Assembly: GCF_037038585.1 (NCBI RefSeq)
Contig: NC_092521.1
Span: 77,118,398 to 77,182,397, forward strand
Direction of reading: 5' to 3'
Source of the DNA: Patagioenas fasciata
Taxonomy: Eukaryota; Chordata; Aves; Columbiformes; Columbidae
Length of the DNA stretch: 64,000 bases
The translations under genes and the position numbers were made by a program. Of the stretch, positions 1 to 14,688 are shown one piece after another; the stretch's first letter is position 1, and each line of letters opens with the position of its first letter. Under the pieces are notes generated by a model. That model saw only the letters and a list, made by a program, of their open reading frames with translations. It ran no database searches and was not told where the DNA came from.

Positions 1-3000
1 CCCCATGCCTGCTACTCATTTGCCTGAAAATATTAGCAAGGCTATATCTTTTATAAATCAAACAACTCCTACTTGAAGACTTGATTTGGAAAGAAATGTC
101 AGGATTGCCTTCCCACTTCCCCTGACCCACCTCCGTAGTTTTTACCATCTCTTCTACCTTCTCTGCCTATGGAAGCAGAGTCATGGGTCACGGTTCCCTG
201 ACTAATGAGCTATTCTGTCACCTCTTTTACTGCCCTATTCTCCAACTAAAACTGATGCAATTTTTTCTTCATGGGAAGGGAATCAGTAACTCAATTAAAC
301 AGGAGAGCATTTTAACCTCCTGGGGAACATGCCATTCAGAGACAATATTTTTGCCCCCAAACTAATTAACCTCTATGGAGCATGAGAAACAGAGAATTCT
401 GCTCTACACTGAAGCCTTTCTCAGATGTAAGATGCTTATTTTTTTACACCCCTTGGTGCACTTTATTGTGTTGAGCCCTTTAATGATGCTATTCTGAGAC
501 CGGTGGGATATCAGTACTAGCACAGACTTGCCCTAACACAGCCTGTGCAGTGAAGAACCAAGATGTCAACACCTTAGAAATACAGTGTGCCAAAAGGCAC
601 CACACATTGTGTAACACCATACCCCTCCGTTTAGGCAGAGGCTGACCTTTTCAGAAGAAAGATGGCAATACACATTCATTGGAAAAAAACAATTAAGATA
701 GGATATTTAAAAGCACAACACTGGCCTAAAACACTTCTCACATTCAGAGCTGTGGCTGAACTGCCTTCCTGGTAGGAGGCCAGTTATCCTGCGTCCAGGT
801 TCACAATACCCTTGAAGTGGCCTACACCCACAAGTCCTAATGCAACTCTAATTCCTAAATGATTTAGACATTTTGTTAAAACCTCACTTGCTCTGTGGGA
901 CCACTTTCTACTTGCTTCCTGTCCCAAAAGCACTGAGTGCTGACACCAAAAGCACTCAATCTGCCTGGATGCTGAGATGAAGGCATACGACTGTCACAGT
1001 GAGCACATTCCTCTTGCTCTCCAGAGTGCACTATGGTGAGTAGAGGCATTACCAGACCTCCCTCCTGTACACATCAATAGCTGTGGGTTCAGCTCAGTTA
1101 CATTAACCTTGGTGTAATTCATCACTGTCACTTGAGTAACAGCGCAGTTATTATCAAATACTCAGTGTGGTCATCTTTCCCCTGGAAAAGATTTTTGCTT
1201 TCTTAGCTGCCCCCTTGGCTGATATAATTCTGTAAGAGCCTGGAATAATATGTTCCTCACTAAATTTGCCATGTAATGACCTCTACAACATTGCATCAAA
1301 TCAATGTCCAGTTCCTCTCGTTTACACCCCCAAAACAGTGCCTTTGGGTAAACTGTGTCTTCCCTCATTCAGAATTTGACAACATTAAGTTTATTCACCA
1401 CACTGAGAAAGAAGCATTTTGTTTACTCTACACATGACAAATATGCCAGAGAATTATTCCTAGACTAGGTATTAGGAAAGATCGTACTAAGAGATTTTGT
1501 TTCACTGGACAACTAATTACACTTGCTGGGGATGGCAGCTTGAAGAGTAATGTAAACAAACACAGTGATGCAGTAATTCCCCTCAGGACAGGCTGTGTGC
1601 AATTCTGCAATAAACAGTCAGCTGAGAGCCTCTTGGCCAAAATGTCATTAGTGACATTAAGAAAATGCCACTGCTTGCTGATTTATGCAAAGTCCAGGGA
1701 ACAGAGCAAATGTTGCCTGTAAATTTTAAGACCACCAAAAAAATACAGTTTCATACAGATTTTGCTGGTATTTTTGTCATTCTCATACTTCAATCTAAAA
1801 CAAACAAAAAATTAAGTTTCCTACTTCAGCCACTGAACTAAGAACATGATTATTTACACTGAAACAACAGACTTCACACTACAAGATTGCTAGAAGATTT
1901 TTAAATTGACACCTTTTTTTTGTTTGTTTTTTAATTCCAGGTCCCTCTACAGGGGATATCTAGTTACACGAATCTTGCTGCATTCACTCACAGTTCACAT
2001 GCATACTCTCTATCACATTTTTCTCCCTGCCCTTAGAATCCTGAATGATTCAGACCAACACCACTCTCCAAGTAATTTATACAGGAAATACGCAATTCTC
2101 TCTCTTTTGTGCCATTGAGGGCTGCAGCACTGGCAGAGCTGCAATACTCAACCTAACTTCTAAAAGGCTAGGTGAGATTTTTATTGCTTAATTTTGGGTG
2201 ACTGCAGTGCAGTAGCTATAGCTGAGCCAGGTGTAGGATCCACCTAATGCTGTTGGTGGAGAGCAGAGTCACACTTAGTCTCCACTGTTCGTGCAAGACT
2301 CCACTGACCATAGATGGAGCCCACATAACTGTCTTATGTAGATATAGGTGCCTTATGCCATTGCAGACACAGGAGAGCATCTCACCTCCCTCCCACCTGC
2401 TGCACCACGAGGGTACAAGGACACTGTGGGCCCTGTGTCATATCTGACTACATCTCATCTCATGTGAAAATCCCAAGCTTCATGCCACATAGATATAGGA
2501 AACTCATTGCCATTTAGATCACTGACTTGCTCCTATCACAGTGTAAAACTTTTTAACACAGACACAGCCCATGCTGTTTGCTTCCCTAAAGTTAAACAAA
2601 AAGTATCCCAAACACTTCTGCTCTGTTGATTTTATCAATCATGTACAGTCACAAAGCAATCTAGAAAGATTTTTCACATCTATTGTTGAAGCAGGTTTGT
2701 GTGTGCTGTGTAGCAGTAGCAGAAATGCTGCAGATGCCTTCCCCTCACTTAAACAGGCGTATTTGCCATCAGAGAAAATAGAACCTCAAAGCAAATTCTC
2801 AAGTCTTTAAATTCCAGCTGTAGCCCTGAGTCCCAGCCCAGTTTAGCAGGTTTACCTAGCTCACATACAGCACCACGCTGCTTCAGTGCTGGCATAATTC
2901 ATCTCTGCACCTCCTGGTTCTGCGTGGCAAAGGCATAGGCAAGCCAAGTGAGACCGCAGGTTCCTACATTTGCAAGACTTTGCCACAGGAGGGACAGCAA

Positions 3001-4240
3001 CTCTTAGTGGTGCCAAATTGGTCAAGGCTTTCTGTATCTCTTTTTGAAATACCTGTGGCTCCTGATCCAATGTCATTTTTCCTCAACATTTATTGTATTT
3101 CTTTGTGACTTCGTGTCATGGCTTATTCCTTTTTGATCAACGTCCAGATGATTCTGCTCTTCCCAGATTTCTTTACTTGCCTCTAAATTGACCATTGGTT
3201 GTCTGACCACACTCCTTACACAGTTAACCACAGCAGAGACTTTGTGGAACACCTCTGAAAGCCATTCAACCTTTGTACCAAACAAAACAAACAAACCAAA
3301 AATTAACATAGTAGGGGAAAAAAACCCAGTGCATTCTTAACCTTATACTGGAACAGTGGGACCATGCACCCAAAGCCAAAGCTTGAAAACACTTCATCAA
3401 ACTGAAACTCACTGCTCCAGTTCTTGGAAGGTTTTCCCCCATCAGGCACTAGAGCTGCTTCCTCTTCTGACACAGGCATCCACTTACAATACTAACTGAT
3501 ACTGGAAGATTATCTTCCATCTGGAGAAGAAAGAACAGTTCCCTGCTTGGAACTTTACAAAGGTAAATTGTTTCATTCTCACCTATAAACCAGACCTGAA
3601 ATGGGGATGGTCAAACAGCTTTTGAAGACTAGCACCATCAGCCCACATTTATATCAACAGTGTTGGCTTCATCTTATCTGTTCCTGAATCATTTTGCTTT
3701 ACATCACAGAATTTGGAATGACTGAACATCCTTGCAAAATCCTCTACTATTTTACTAGTTGCTACAGCTTTTCCTTATTTTCAAAAAACCCTCCTTTTTA
3801 TACACATCCTACAATTTTAAGCAGAGAATCTGCTCTAATTTTCTTTTCCAGTTTTCTTTGAATGTCATTTTCCCATGCTTCTGTTAGGAATAGAGCATAG
3901 TTAAGTAAATTTATTTTGTCTGTGGTTAACATAAGCAAAAGTAATATAATTGAGATGGGAGTTCCAAATAAAATCTGCTGCTCAATTTCTTTCAATTATG
4001 TTTCATTAAAATTATCCCATGTCTTTGGTAACCATTATATCAGGTTTATATGTCAAGAGAAGAAGACAGCTTCAAGCGACAATTTTCTACCACAGCAAAA
4101 CCAAAACACTTCTGTAACTACATCACTGAGCATCTATATTATCATTCATCAGATGTAATTTTCTTTATGTCACCTGTGAATAAATAAATGCATTCTTCCC
4201 TAATAAAACTCTTAGATTCACCACTTAGTTTGTGCACATA

Positions 4241-4256
4241 TTTTTTTTTTTTTTTT
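4241..4256. repeat. T16 homopolymer
   Basis: Sixteen consecutive T. Confidence 0.9.
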
Positions 4257-6090
4257 CCTGTAATTTTAACAGATAATCAGTAGCTCTCTACATCTTTGTA
4301 TTCAAAGAGACACTAGTTTTGGGACACAGACAAGAATTACACACCGCTTAACTCTGCTCTAATAATATTTGAATCATATAGGGGAGTAGCCATCTTGATA
4401 AAAAAACCCACAAGCAAATCTGTTGCAGTCGTAGTGCGAGGAGTTCCTTTCCAGAGATCTCAAAGTCATCAGAACCTGTGTAATTAGCAACATCGATATT
4501 TTTTTTTTTTTCATGCTACTTACACTTTTATGAAAAACATCTTAAGAGCTCTCCTTAACCTGTTAAAAAAAACTTAGAGGCAGTAAGATTGCATGCATGC
4601 AAAATGAGTGTTCATTCTATTTTTTTTTCCCTCTGGTTTTATCGTCTGAGTCCTATTTCTTCTAAACCTTGTGATTTTCTAATTTAATTTACTGCTATAG
4701 TAAATTTTCTCTTTTAATTACTTTCTCTCTACATGGCACAAAGACATTACTAAAAGCTCAATCCAGAGAAGCTTTTCAAGCTATTCTAAGAAAAAAACCC
4801 TGAAGATGATCGAAAGTCCAGTGAATCTGGTGAAAAACGTCCCTCCCCATGTCCTTTGGAATATATGCCAAATGAGGCAGACGTAGGTGCTGCACTTTTG
4901 GGTCAGACTTCTCCCCAAAAAGGAAAGCAACAGTCACCTGGCTCCAGCTTTTGTTCCTTGCACAAAGGACTGGAGAACAGATGGAACACCTCAGCTTCTC
5001 ACTCAAGACAATGAAAACAACGAACTCAACACATTTATACATGAATGTATGTGAGTGCTTATATGCCAGCCCTGTTCTTAGAGACTCTCACTGCAGGAAA
5101 ACGAGAAAATAAACTACTTAACTTGTGCAAGTAATTTCAGCTGGAGCCGATTATCCATCTGCTAATACAGTGCAGCCTGGAAGCTTTGCCGATGACAGAT
5201 TAAGGTCAAACAAATGATCATTCCTACGAGATACACTCCTCTTCCTAAACATGTTTTTATTTCATTATGTTGTGAAATGCTGATCAAAGAGCCTATAATA
5301 ATATTATATCAGTATAGATTTCCTGTAGTGAAGTTGCAGCAATTTTCTAGAGTGACACTGGGGTCCAGGCAAGCTGGACTATGTTTAAAACAGAGACTCT
5401 GGTCTAAAGAAGTTACAGACCAAAAAGGAAAAATACAGGAAAAAATGCAGAAAGAAAACGCTGTTATTTCATATTCTGGGGGCAGAACTAAAGCAAAGGG
5501 CTTATGGGAATGCAGCATATGTGGGGTGCAGACAACGAAATAACAATGGCAACTTTAAAGCCTGCATCCAGTGACAGGGTGAGGCTGAAACACCTCCATT
5601 TTATGCCTAAAAATATTTTCACCAAATTTCAACTTGTGCTGACTTTTTACTGCAGAAGCACTGTTTCTGAAAGGTTTTTAAAGATCAACTTGAGACAGCT
5701 TTAAAGATCCCAACCTGCACAGTTGTCCACACATACATGAACACATGCAACTAAAGGCAAGGTCTTAGTATGAAAAGTGCTAAGCAAACTGAGTTATAGG
5801 GACTGCTACTTCTGCAGCCCAAAATATAAAATATCATAGACAGACAGCTAATTAACAGTACTTAATTTTATGACTGGAAGGTTACACAAAGGTAATTCAG
5901 GCATGTATCAGATTCAGACACAGGTCTTAAGTGCTAAATAGGTAAGCCTCATTCACTCAGGCACATTGCTCAAGCTTTTTAAATCTTTGCACAAGCTGTC
6001 TTGTATTTTACCATTGCTCTGACTACCAGAAAATGCCCTTTACTCAAAGCCAAAACCAGAATGTGTAAATTTAGGATGATAACACTGACC

Positions 6091-6110
6091 TTTTTTTTTT
6101 TTTTTTTTTT
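6091..6110. repeat. T20 homopolymer
   Basis: Exactly 20 consecutive T. Confidence 0.95.
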
Positions 6111-7178
6111 GTGTAGAGTACTTTAATACCTACTGATGAGAAGTGCTGCCTGGGAGCTGGGTACCATTATGTAAACTGAGCATCCTCACGCCAGTAATCC
6201 ACAGATGTCTCACAAATTCTTGTGTAACGGACTGGCAGGGGCGGTGCGTACATTGCCTCCTCTCCAAGAAGCTGCTTTGCAGGGAGGATAAGAGCTTATT
6301 TAGCTTGACCCACAGTAGCTGAGCTCTGGTGATGCCTCATCTGTGCCACTCACAGCACAGGTAGAAAAAACAGTAGCATGTCACTGCCTAATTAGGGACC
6401 AGAGTGTAACACCAGGCCTGTGAGGAATCGCGATTAAAAATGTCTTGAGTTACACTTTTGAAGCAGGGGTGGGAGGCTGGTAAAAACAGGAGTTTGCTGA
6501 AAGTGAAGGCAGTCTGGCAGAAATTCAGAATTTTTTTAAGGTAGTTCCGAAATTATTTTAGTGCCCATCTCTCCTTAACTTTTATATTTCCTGATAAAGA
6601 AGGAGGAAAAAAAACTAATAATATGAGAAGTGAAGTAAAGCCTGGCTTTTTAAAGAGATGGTTCTCTGGGAAACAAGCTTTGTCACATGCTAAAAAAGCT
6701 TTTTCAAAGAAGACGAAACACAAAAAGACAGGGGTCATAAGTCCCCACTAATTTAGAGCATACTGCTGGAGGTGCCTAGGATCTGAATTTTGTCAGTGCA
6801 TATAAGGCAAAAAATTTAAATGTATTTAGAAACTTAACTCACATGCCTAGTTACCTTCATCTTTCCCTTAAGAATTCTACAGGATACTCTCCCACTTTAG
6901 CATAGATACGTTTCAGCTGTAGCAGTGAACAATCAGGATTTTTGAAAAACAGATCAAGGACCTGAAGGAACCAAGACCCTCTGAAAGCCAGGAACACACA
7001 GCTAGTGATTGCTAGTCAGCTTGCTTCAAAGGGCTGAAAGACACCACTGGGAAAAAGAAGTAATCAAAATATTTATGGAAAGTCAGCTTTCAAAGAGAAC
7101 ACCAGGGTTTTTTCAACATGTCAGAACAGCACGCTTGTCCTTTCTTTTTTTCCGTTAAAAGAAGCAAACCAAATTGGG

Positions 7179-7275
7179 AAAAAAAAAAAAAAACAAACAT
7201 AACCACAACCAACAAACAACCAAAAAAAACAACCAAAAAACCCCAACAACAACAATGAACAAACACAACAGCAAC
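7179..7275. repeat. A/C-rich low-complexity tract
   Basis: A run of 15 A followed by about 80 bp of AAC/AACC/CAA-type sequence almost free of T. Confidence 0.85.
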
Positions 7276-10200
7276 ATTCCTAAAACCTAAGAAATTTTGC
7301 CTGAGCATTTAAAACTTGATGAATTTTTAAGTGATAGAACATGGTTGGGAAATTGTTGAGCTGCCTTAATTACATCAGGACCCAAGGAGCTGAGTCTCTG
7401 TTATGGGAGGCTTGATATTATTGATCACAGGCTACAGAAACTTCTCTCTTAAAGTCCATCACAGATCTATAGCTAATGAAACCTGCACCCCATAATGAAA
7501 GAAATCACTTTGTTCTGTCCTTGAGCCACACATGAAAAGCTTGCAATAATGGAACTGAAATTAAGGGTAGATGCAGACAAGTAGCCATGAACTTGGGTTA
7601 TAGACACTGGACTACCTATTGTTTCTGAAAGTTTGTTCTGCCTACGTAGCAGAATAATGGGGCAATATAATATGGGAGTGCCCATTGTACTACTAAACCC
7701 ATAAATATATATTCCTCACCATACCTGTCAGTCAGGTGTACTGCCAAACCACTGATTCCTAAATGCTAAATTTCAAATTATGCAGAGTTTTTATCAATTA
7801 ATAAATAGCTTGCAAAGTCATTGAGATACTATCACACTGTAACTCTCAGCAAGCACAGGGAAAGTGGGATCTGTATCCCAAATTGCAGCAGAGTTTCCTC
7901 AGACAGGCCACAAATTTGAAGACTACTCCCAATTTATGTGTCATTTTGTAGGAAATGCATCACAGTGGATTCACAGATTGCAGGGACCGGCACACTCAAG
8001 CTGTCAAAGATCCTATACTCAGCAACATAAATGACCAGATTATCTTCAAAATCATCAGGTATTTAAAACAGCATACTTAGTGTTCCTTTTCCTTGCCTGT
8101 CTAGTTTAGAAATGTGATTTCTAGACGAGCAGGTGATTTCAGCAGCTCTCTCTGTGTAAAAAATGGGAACATCATGGGACTCCACTGGAAACTGAGGAAG
8201 TTGGTTTCACAGGACTTCCTGTTCTTCACAGGGAGTTTTCCCACTAATATGTAGCTTGTTCTCAGAAATTACTCCCAGTAGACCTCAAAGCTTTCCAAAG
8301 CTCATTAACATGTCTTTCACCATTAGTCGTCACTAAAACCTTTGCTGGAACTCTCCAGCTGTGTTGGCAACCTCCCTGAACACATGGACCTGGGAGACAA
8401 CCCTTATGTCAGAGTCTCCAGCCCATCGTGCACCACAGCACAATGCAAAATCTCACAGCAGTGCTAGCAGTTTTGTTATAGCTGGAATGGGTTTCCCTAT
8501 CTCAGTAACCTTATTTGAAGATATTTACATTTACAACAAAAATTAGCAACAGTAATTCTTTTTAAATTACATTGTATCCTATTATTCCCGAAACAACATT
8601 TTCAGCAGAGTTTGCAATCAAACACAGCTCAATATACAAGTCTCTGCTGGTAAATCTCATTGCTAGGTGACAAGCAAGATGTCATTTTTATAACCCAATC
8701 AACAAAAAAATGTAATCAGCTTGCTAGCAAGTTCTCAGTTCTCTCTTCCTATTTTGTAAATAAAATTCCTCCCGGAAAATTCTAGGGAATTTCTAGGTTT
8801 ATTTTTCCTGTTTGCATTCTGAAATGGCATTTTTTTCCAGGACAATTAGTTCACACTGAGCCCTTCTACAAATCATGCTTCATTATGTTGTTTGTAATGC
8901 TAATACACTAATATAGTCAAATAATATACTGTGTTCACAATTAAGGTGAAGCATGTGCCTTTCCTGGACTGCCAAAATACTGTCTCCAGGCTTCCGATGG
9001 GAGAGTTATCTATCTCAGCAGTGGCTCCCAGCTTGTGTTCCCCCTTATTACTTGGCCATATGTGGAGCAGAACATGATCAGGATGCTCAGCGCCTCCAGG
9101 CAGGACATGCCACCTCCACGCAATAACCAGAAAGGAGATACCTGACTTGGTTCTCGCTCCTCTGCCAGGGAAAGAGAAATACATAGCATAAGGAGGGGTC
9201 AGATCACATGAATGCAGAGCTAAGATAAAGGAAGAGCCTGTATTCTTCCACTGCTGATTACTAGATTAGGCAGCATAACTGTATTTTCTGTGTCATGTCT
9301 ACTGAAAATGGAACAACCTCTTCTTTGGTCACATGCCTTAATGTGAGGGAGAGGATTAAAAGGGCCAATCAGTCCCAAACACTCAAGTTTTACAGTTGAA
9401 AGCCCCAACATTTAAGAGCCCTACAAAACCCATGCATTCATGTGATACATTTTGAGTCCCATGGGGTCAGCACTTCATTAACAAATAACCCATTAGCGAA
9501 GAGAACACACCAGTCATGCTGCTGCTGGTGTGCATCACCACCTGCCACTGCACTCTGGACTCCCTGTCAAACAGGACTGCATGGATGTGGAAAAGAATCA
9601 AGTGCAAACCCTCTTCTAGAGAGCTACATGATCTGGCCCTGTCCCTTCCCTGCTACTATCCTCTGGGAAAGCAGGATGCTCTTTCTTCCCTCTCTCTTCA
9701 TCAGGAAAGTGCATGTTTTCATCTTTTCCACAACCACCCATGGAGTTATTTTTGTTTCCTTTTGTGCAAGATCCTTCATCAGTGTGACACAGACCATAGT
9801 GAAGGAAACTAAACAAATCTAAATCCAGCTTAGCTTTAAGGGCAACCAAGTTATTTAAAGAAAAAATAATTGAAAGATCTTGGCACTACACAAGTGCAAA
9901 TAAAGGGAGGAGGATAATTTAAATGCAAATATATACTACTGAATATAAGACAAAATTCCAAAACCTAAAGAGATTCAAGATATCTTTGAGTATGACCTAA
10001 CATTGCCCTAATCATTAAAGCAAGAACCTTTAACTTGGTTACAACACTTTTGGCATATAAATAAGTGTTCAGATTTCAAGGATTCCTGAAAATGTACAGT
10101 CATTTTGATTTTATAGGTTTCAAAAGTCTGCTATTCATGACACTAATTTAGCTGTTGAAGTCCAACCATAGATTTTAAATTGGAAGACATTGACTTTGAC

Positions 10201-13200
10201 CTCTTTATTTCAGTTTCACCAACTGAAAAGCAGAGATAACAATATTTACCTATCTCAGTGGCTTCCAATTATTAATTGCTGCTTCTGAAGCAGTTTGACT
10301 GTAGAAATTTCATCCCTCCATGCTGCCTTTTTACAGAGGAAGTTAAAGACTTTCTTGTTGCTTAGTACGCAAGAAGCAATCAAAAGGAAATTACACTAGA
10401 CTCATAAGATGTTTCCAAAGAAAATACCACGAGACAGAAGCGTCTATTTCCTTCACTGAATCAGTGACAGACTTTATTTGGAGTTGTAAAGAAAATTCAG
10501 GCAATGACAACAGTGCAGGAAGGAGATGTTGCACTCTCCATTTGGTATTACTTGTTAACTAGCTCTGTATAGAGGGTCAGAAGAACCCTCAATATATGCC
10601 CTCTATGGCATAATGTGTTTTGAACAGTGACAGCTCTTCATTTTTATACACTATACACATACAGAAGAGTATGGATAGTAACACAACTGAAACCATTGGA
10701 AATGCACAGAATTTACCACAAAAGTGTAGTCAGTGTTATCTACTGACCCTTTTAACTTCTTCTGTAGCAAGTCAGTGGAAATATGCTTTCATAAGTGGAA
10801 GAATTCTGATAAAAAGAGGTACAACAGAGTGACTAAGATATTTAAAATTGCTTAAATAATGATCACATGGGAGGTATGGTTTCTAAAGAGGTATTTTTTC
10901 ACAGATAATCTGCTTTCATTTGTGTATCTTCTGGGATAAGTCCCATGATGGTTGTGATTTGAGAAAACTGTGTTATGAAAACACCAAGAAACAAGGGAAC
11001 CATTGGATGAGATGAGTATCTATTTATTTTAACATAGCAGTATAGCAATGTAAATTATTTCAGGAAAACATTAAATTAATAATATCCTTGAAGAGCATTG
11101 CATTTCTGCAGAGATGAAAATGAGTATGATCCTGTTAGAGACAAGAAAACCTAAGAGATAATGTACAAAATACGAAAATAATAAGAGCCCCACAGTTATT
11201 CTATGAGTTTCTAAAAGGCTTCCAAACCACACATATATCTATCAGGGGACTAATTCTCTAAACTGCTTTAATACATGCGCAAAGACCTTCCAAAATATTT
11301 AAACATACTTGTTTTTCAATACAAGCCTCTAGTTAATCGTATGATTGCATATTCTGGTGAAACACCACTGAAGACTTGAAAGACCAATTGTGTTAGGAAA
11401 AGGTGGAAGAGGAAAAACAAGAATTTCTTTGAGCATGATTCGTTGCACATACAATGAATTACATTTCCAAATATAGAGTGTTATTATTTTGATACTGTAC
11501 GAAGAAACAAATGCAAACTTTGAAATCCCATACTTAAGCAACAAAGTAGTCTTATATCCACATGATCTTGCTGGAGACTTCTTTGTCTCTCAGTGTCCTG
11601 GTTTATATTTAAGAATGTAGAGGAAACAGTCCAAGGAAAATCCATTATACTGATTATCATATAATAACCGTGTTTTTCATAAAGTGTCATTTATAATATT
11701 TGTTGGCCAGCATTCATTATGTTCAGAAAAGAGAAATAGATCCAAGATGACCACTCATAGCCCTCAATGAAGCTACACCATATATATTCAGGTGGATTTC
11801 TCTACTAGTCTCATTGAGGAGCCATAGCTTATTCCCCATCTGCCTGGCTATACAGATTTGGACAAGCCATTTAAACCATGAATCATTTAAAGTATTTGAG
11901 TAGTGCCAAAGTAAGACAACTATGTCTTTGAATTATATTACACAATGCTCTGCTGCATTCGAATAGCGTCTAATTCAATTTCAGCACTTATAAAATGAGT
12001 ACAATATTTACTTTTACAGCATGAGATGCTTTGCTGAAACGGGCTACTCAATGCAAGTTATACTCTAAAGCACTCCAAATTCTGACAGAAAGGTGGACAA
12101 TAAAATGGGGTGGTATTTAAGAATAAACTGTGGCAGCAATACTTCTTCCCCTTAACTTACTTTGTGAAATTATTTCTATTTCTGCTTTCATGTCAATGTT
12201 CTACAGTACTGTATTGCGTTAGATAGCAGTGTCCAATCCCCAATTTGAATTAGACAAAACTGAAACAGAAAGAGGATTAAAAACATAATATTTCAGAAAT
12301 AGAAACTGGGTCACATAAGGGCTTTCTCTGGGGTTTGCCAGAAAAAATAGAATTAGGATGAATTCAGCATTGACTTCTGTACAGTTTGCTGATGCGAGGC
12401 AACAGTAAGGATAGATAGACACGTATCTGTGGTGCTTCCATGGCTTGAAGTCAAACACAGGTGTAGGTTCACCTCTATAAAACTGTGATGTTCTTAGGTC
12501 CCAAGCATTCCAGGAGAAGAAACATGTACCATTATTGTTGCTCAGGAGCAAAACCTTATGGATGGAAAAGCTTGAAACACTCACAGTCATGCAGGAAACC
12601 TGTAGAAGAGGAGTGAACTGATCTTAAAGTTGCAGAAGTGTAACAGTAGACATGCTACACATTTTCATCCTGTGGATTAGCGTCAGCAGGCTTATTCATA
12701 CCACAATCAGCCCAACCTATTTTTGGTTGCATAATTTGACGATAAAGAAGAATTTTAGGAAAATGTGAAGCAAATGTATGGTTTATTCCTTGTATGTGAA
12801 AAGAAATTCATTTGGGGAGGAGCAAAAGATTTTGTTGTAAAGATAAAATTACTTATTTATTTTAGATACTCAGCTAAGTGACATGCTTTCACACATGTAT
12901 GTGGGAAGTCCTCTGCTACACTAGAGTTCAAAAATAAAATAACACTTTACAAGTAAGTCCTCATGCACACTAATCCAATTTAAAAAAAACAAAAATGATG
13001 ATCCAATAATTATAATCTAGTAATGGGATATGTATAGGATTATTTTCCCTAATAATTTTATACGTGTATTATTTTCTAGTATTGTGTTATTTTGGTATGA
13101 GATATCAAAATGCAGGAAAACAAAATTAAACTTATCATTTGAAAAACATTATGCTCTCCTACTCTCTGTCTTCATCAGCTTTCATCCAACGAAAAAGGTA

Positions 13201-14636
13201 GCCATTGACATTTCAAACAATGAATGTTTCCACATCGTTATGTGCATGTGTAGCATTTTAAGAAATAATATTCAGAATAAAAAAAAAAATAAGTATTTTA
13301 AAGTGAAGATTTCCATAATACACTCTTCAGATGTGGCAGAATCTCAAGGATCTTCACCATCAACACAGTCCACAGTAGCATATATTTGAAAAGAGCAGCT
13401 CTGTGGGAACTCAAGCTCTACCCATCTCTCCTTCACTTGCAATTTCTCCTCCACTGTCAGCCTTCTACCCACCACCTTCAAAAATAGGAAACCAACATAT
13501 AAAAGCACAACAGCAGCATATTTTATGTGCTTACCAATGCTACAACCGTTGTTCTTCACAGTCCCGAGGAAATCATTCAAAAAGAGTTAATTAAGTGGCT
13601 TCCAAACTCCCCGCAATGAAGCTGAGCCCCACCAGCCAGTGCAGAGGAGGTAAGTGCTCACCTTCCAGGTTCTCCTCTCTGTCAGGGAACTGCCCTGCCT
13701 GCTCAGAACTGGCACAATTTATCCTGAGAAACCTACTTGCTACTAACCACTGCTGTCCTCAGGGAGCTCAGCACTGGCAAGGCTTGCAAGGTTTGACTGC
13801 AAGCTAGGTTACAGTGCCTTGAGGAAACAATATTTTTCTAGAATAGGCCATGCTTTTGATTTCAAGTAGAGACAAAATACAGATTAATGTTAAAAGCTGA
13901 ACACCAGTTGTTTTCATTCATAGCTGGTAAATGAAGTTACAGGAACTAGTATCAAATTTTTACACTTATGTCCCTTCACCGTATTAACTGCACAGAGACA
14001 CCAATGGGTTGGTATCATGGATATTTTAAACAACATTTAGTTTGACTGAGCACCAGCTGGAAGATACCAGCAACTGAGAAATTACTAACATTTAGCAAGA
14101 TGTTTGCTAATATTTCTTATTCTCTGGCTCCACTCTCATCATTCAGCTCAAGCCTTTGGTTTCTAGGAAACATTGCTGCTTCCACCCACAGCTCCTTAGC
14201 AGATGTTACCTCCCAGATCAAGCACGATTTCACAACAAATCTTACCCAGATCTTAGGAAAACTGAGGCTCCAACTCTGCTCCTTCCAAAGGGCTTTGTAA
14301 GTGGGGTGGTTTTAGCAAGTTCTGCTGAACCTGTTCATTTGTAAATGCTCTCCCCATCTACCCCTGCAAATCAGGTAAATAGGAACACAAATGCTGTCTC
14401 TCTTTGGCTCTTTCTAATTGACAGGAACCATTTCCTAAGTGATCTCTTCAACTTAATTCTTAAAACTGAATTCTTAAAACTTAAACTTTACCTTGAATGT
14501 CTTCTTTGCCCTTGCCTCCCCAACATTAACATTCAAGTACAGTACATTGCCTGATGTCTTTTGCCTAGCTTAATTACACTTCTGTGCCTCACATCAGCTA
14601 GCCTGTTTATATCCTGCTACAGCCCCAGCAAAGCAT

Positions 14637-14688
14637 AAAAAAAACCAACCAACCAACCAAACAAAAAAAAATCAACCAAACAAAAAAG
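14637..14688. repeat. (AACC)n-type low-complexity tract
   Basis: Four AACC units followed by A-rich sequence with CAACC/CAAA motifs. Confidence 0.85.

Noticed and set aside
3073..3309. Minus-strand frame (SAVVNCVRS and following) faintly recalling hAT-transposase-derived proteins
   Set aside because: The similarity is a few residues only, the typical downstream RWLSRG-type motif is missing and there are no terminal repeats.
9442..9822. 126-codon + strand open frame
   Set aside because: It begins with a non-ATG codon, overlaps other equally open frames on both strands and has no recognisable domain.
12219..12590. 123-codon minus-strand open frame in the upstream region
   Set aside because: No recognisable domain, no splice or promoter context, and a length expected occasionally by chance in 64 kb read in six frames.
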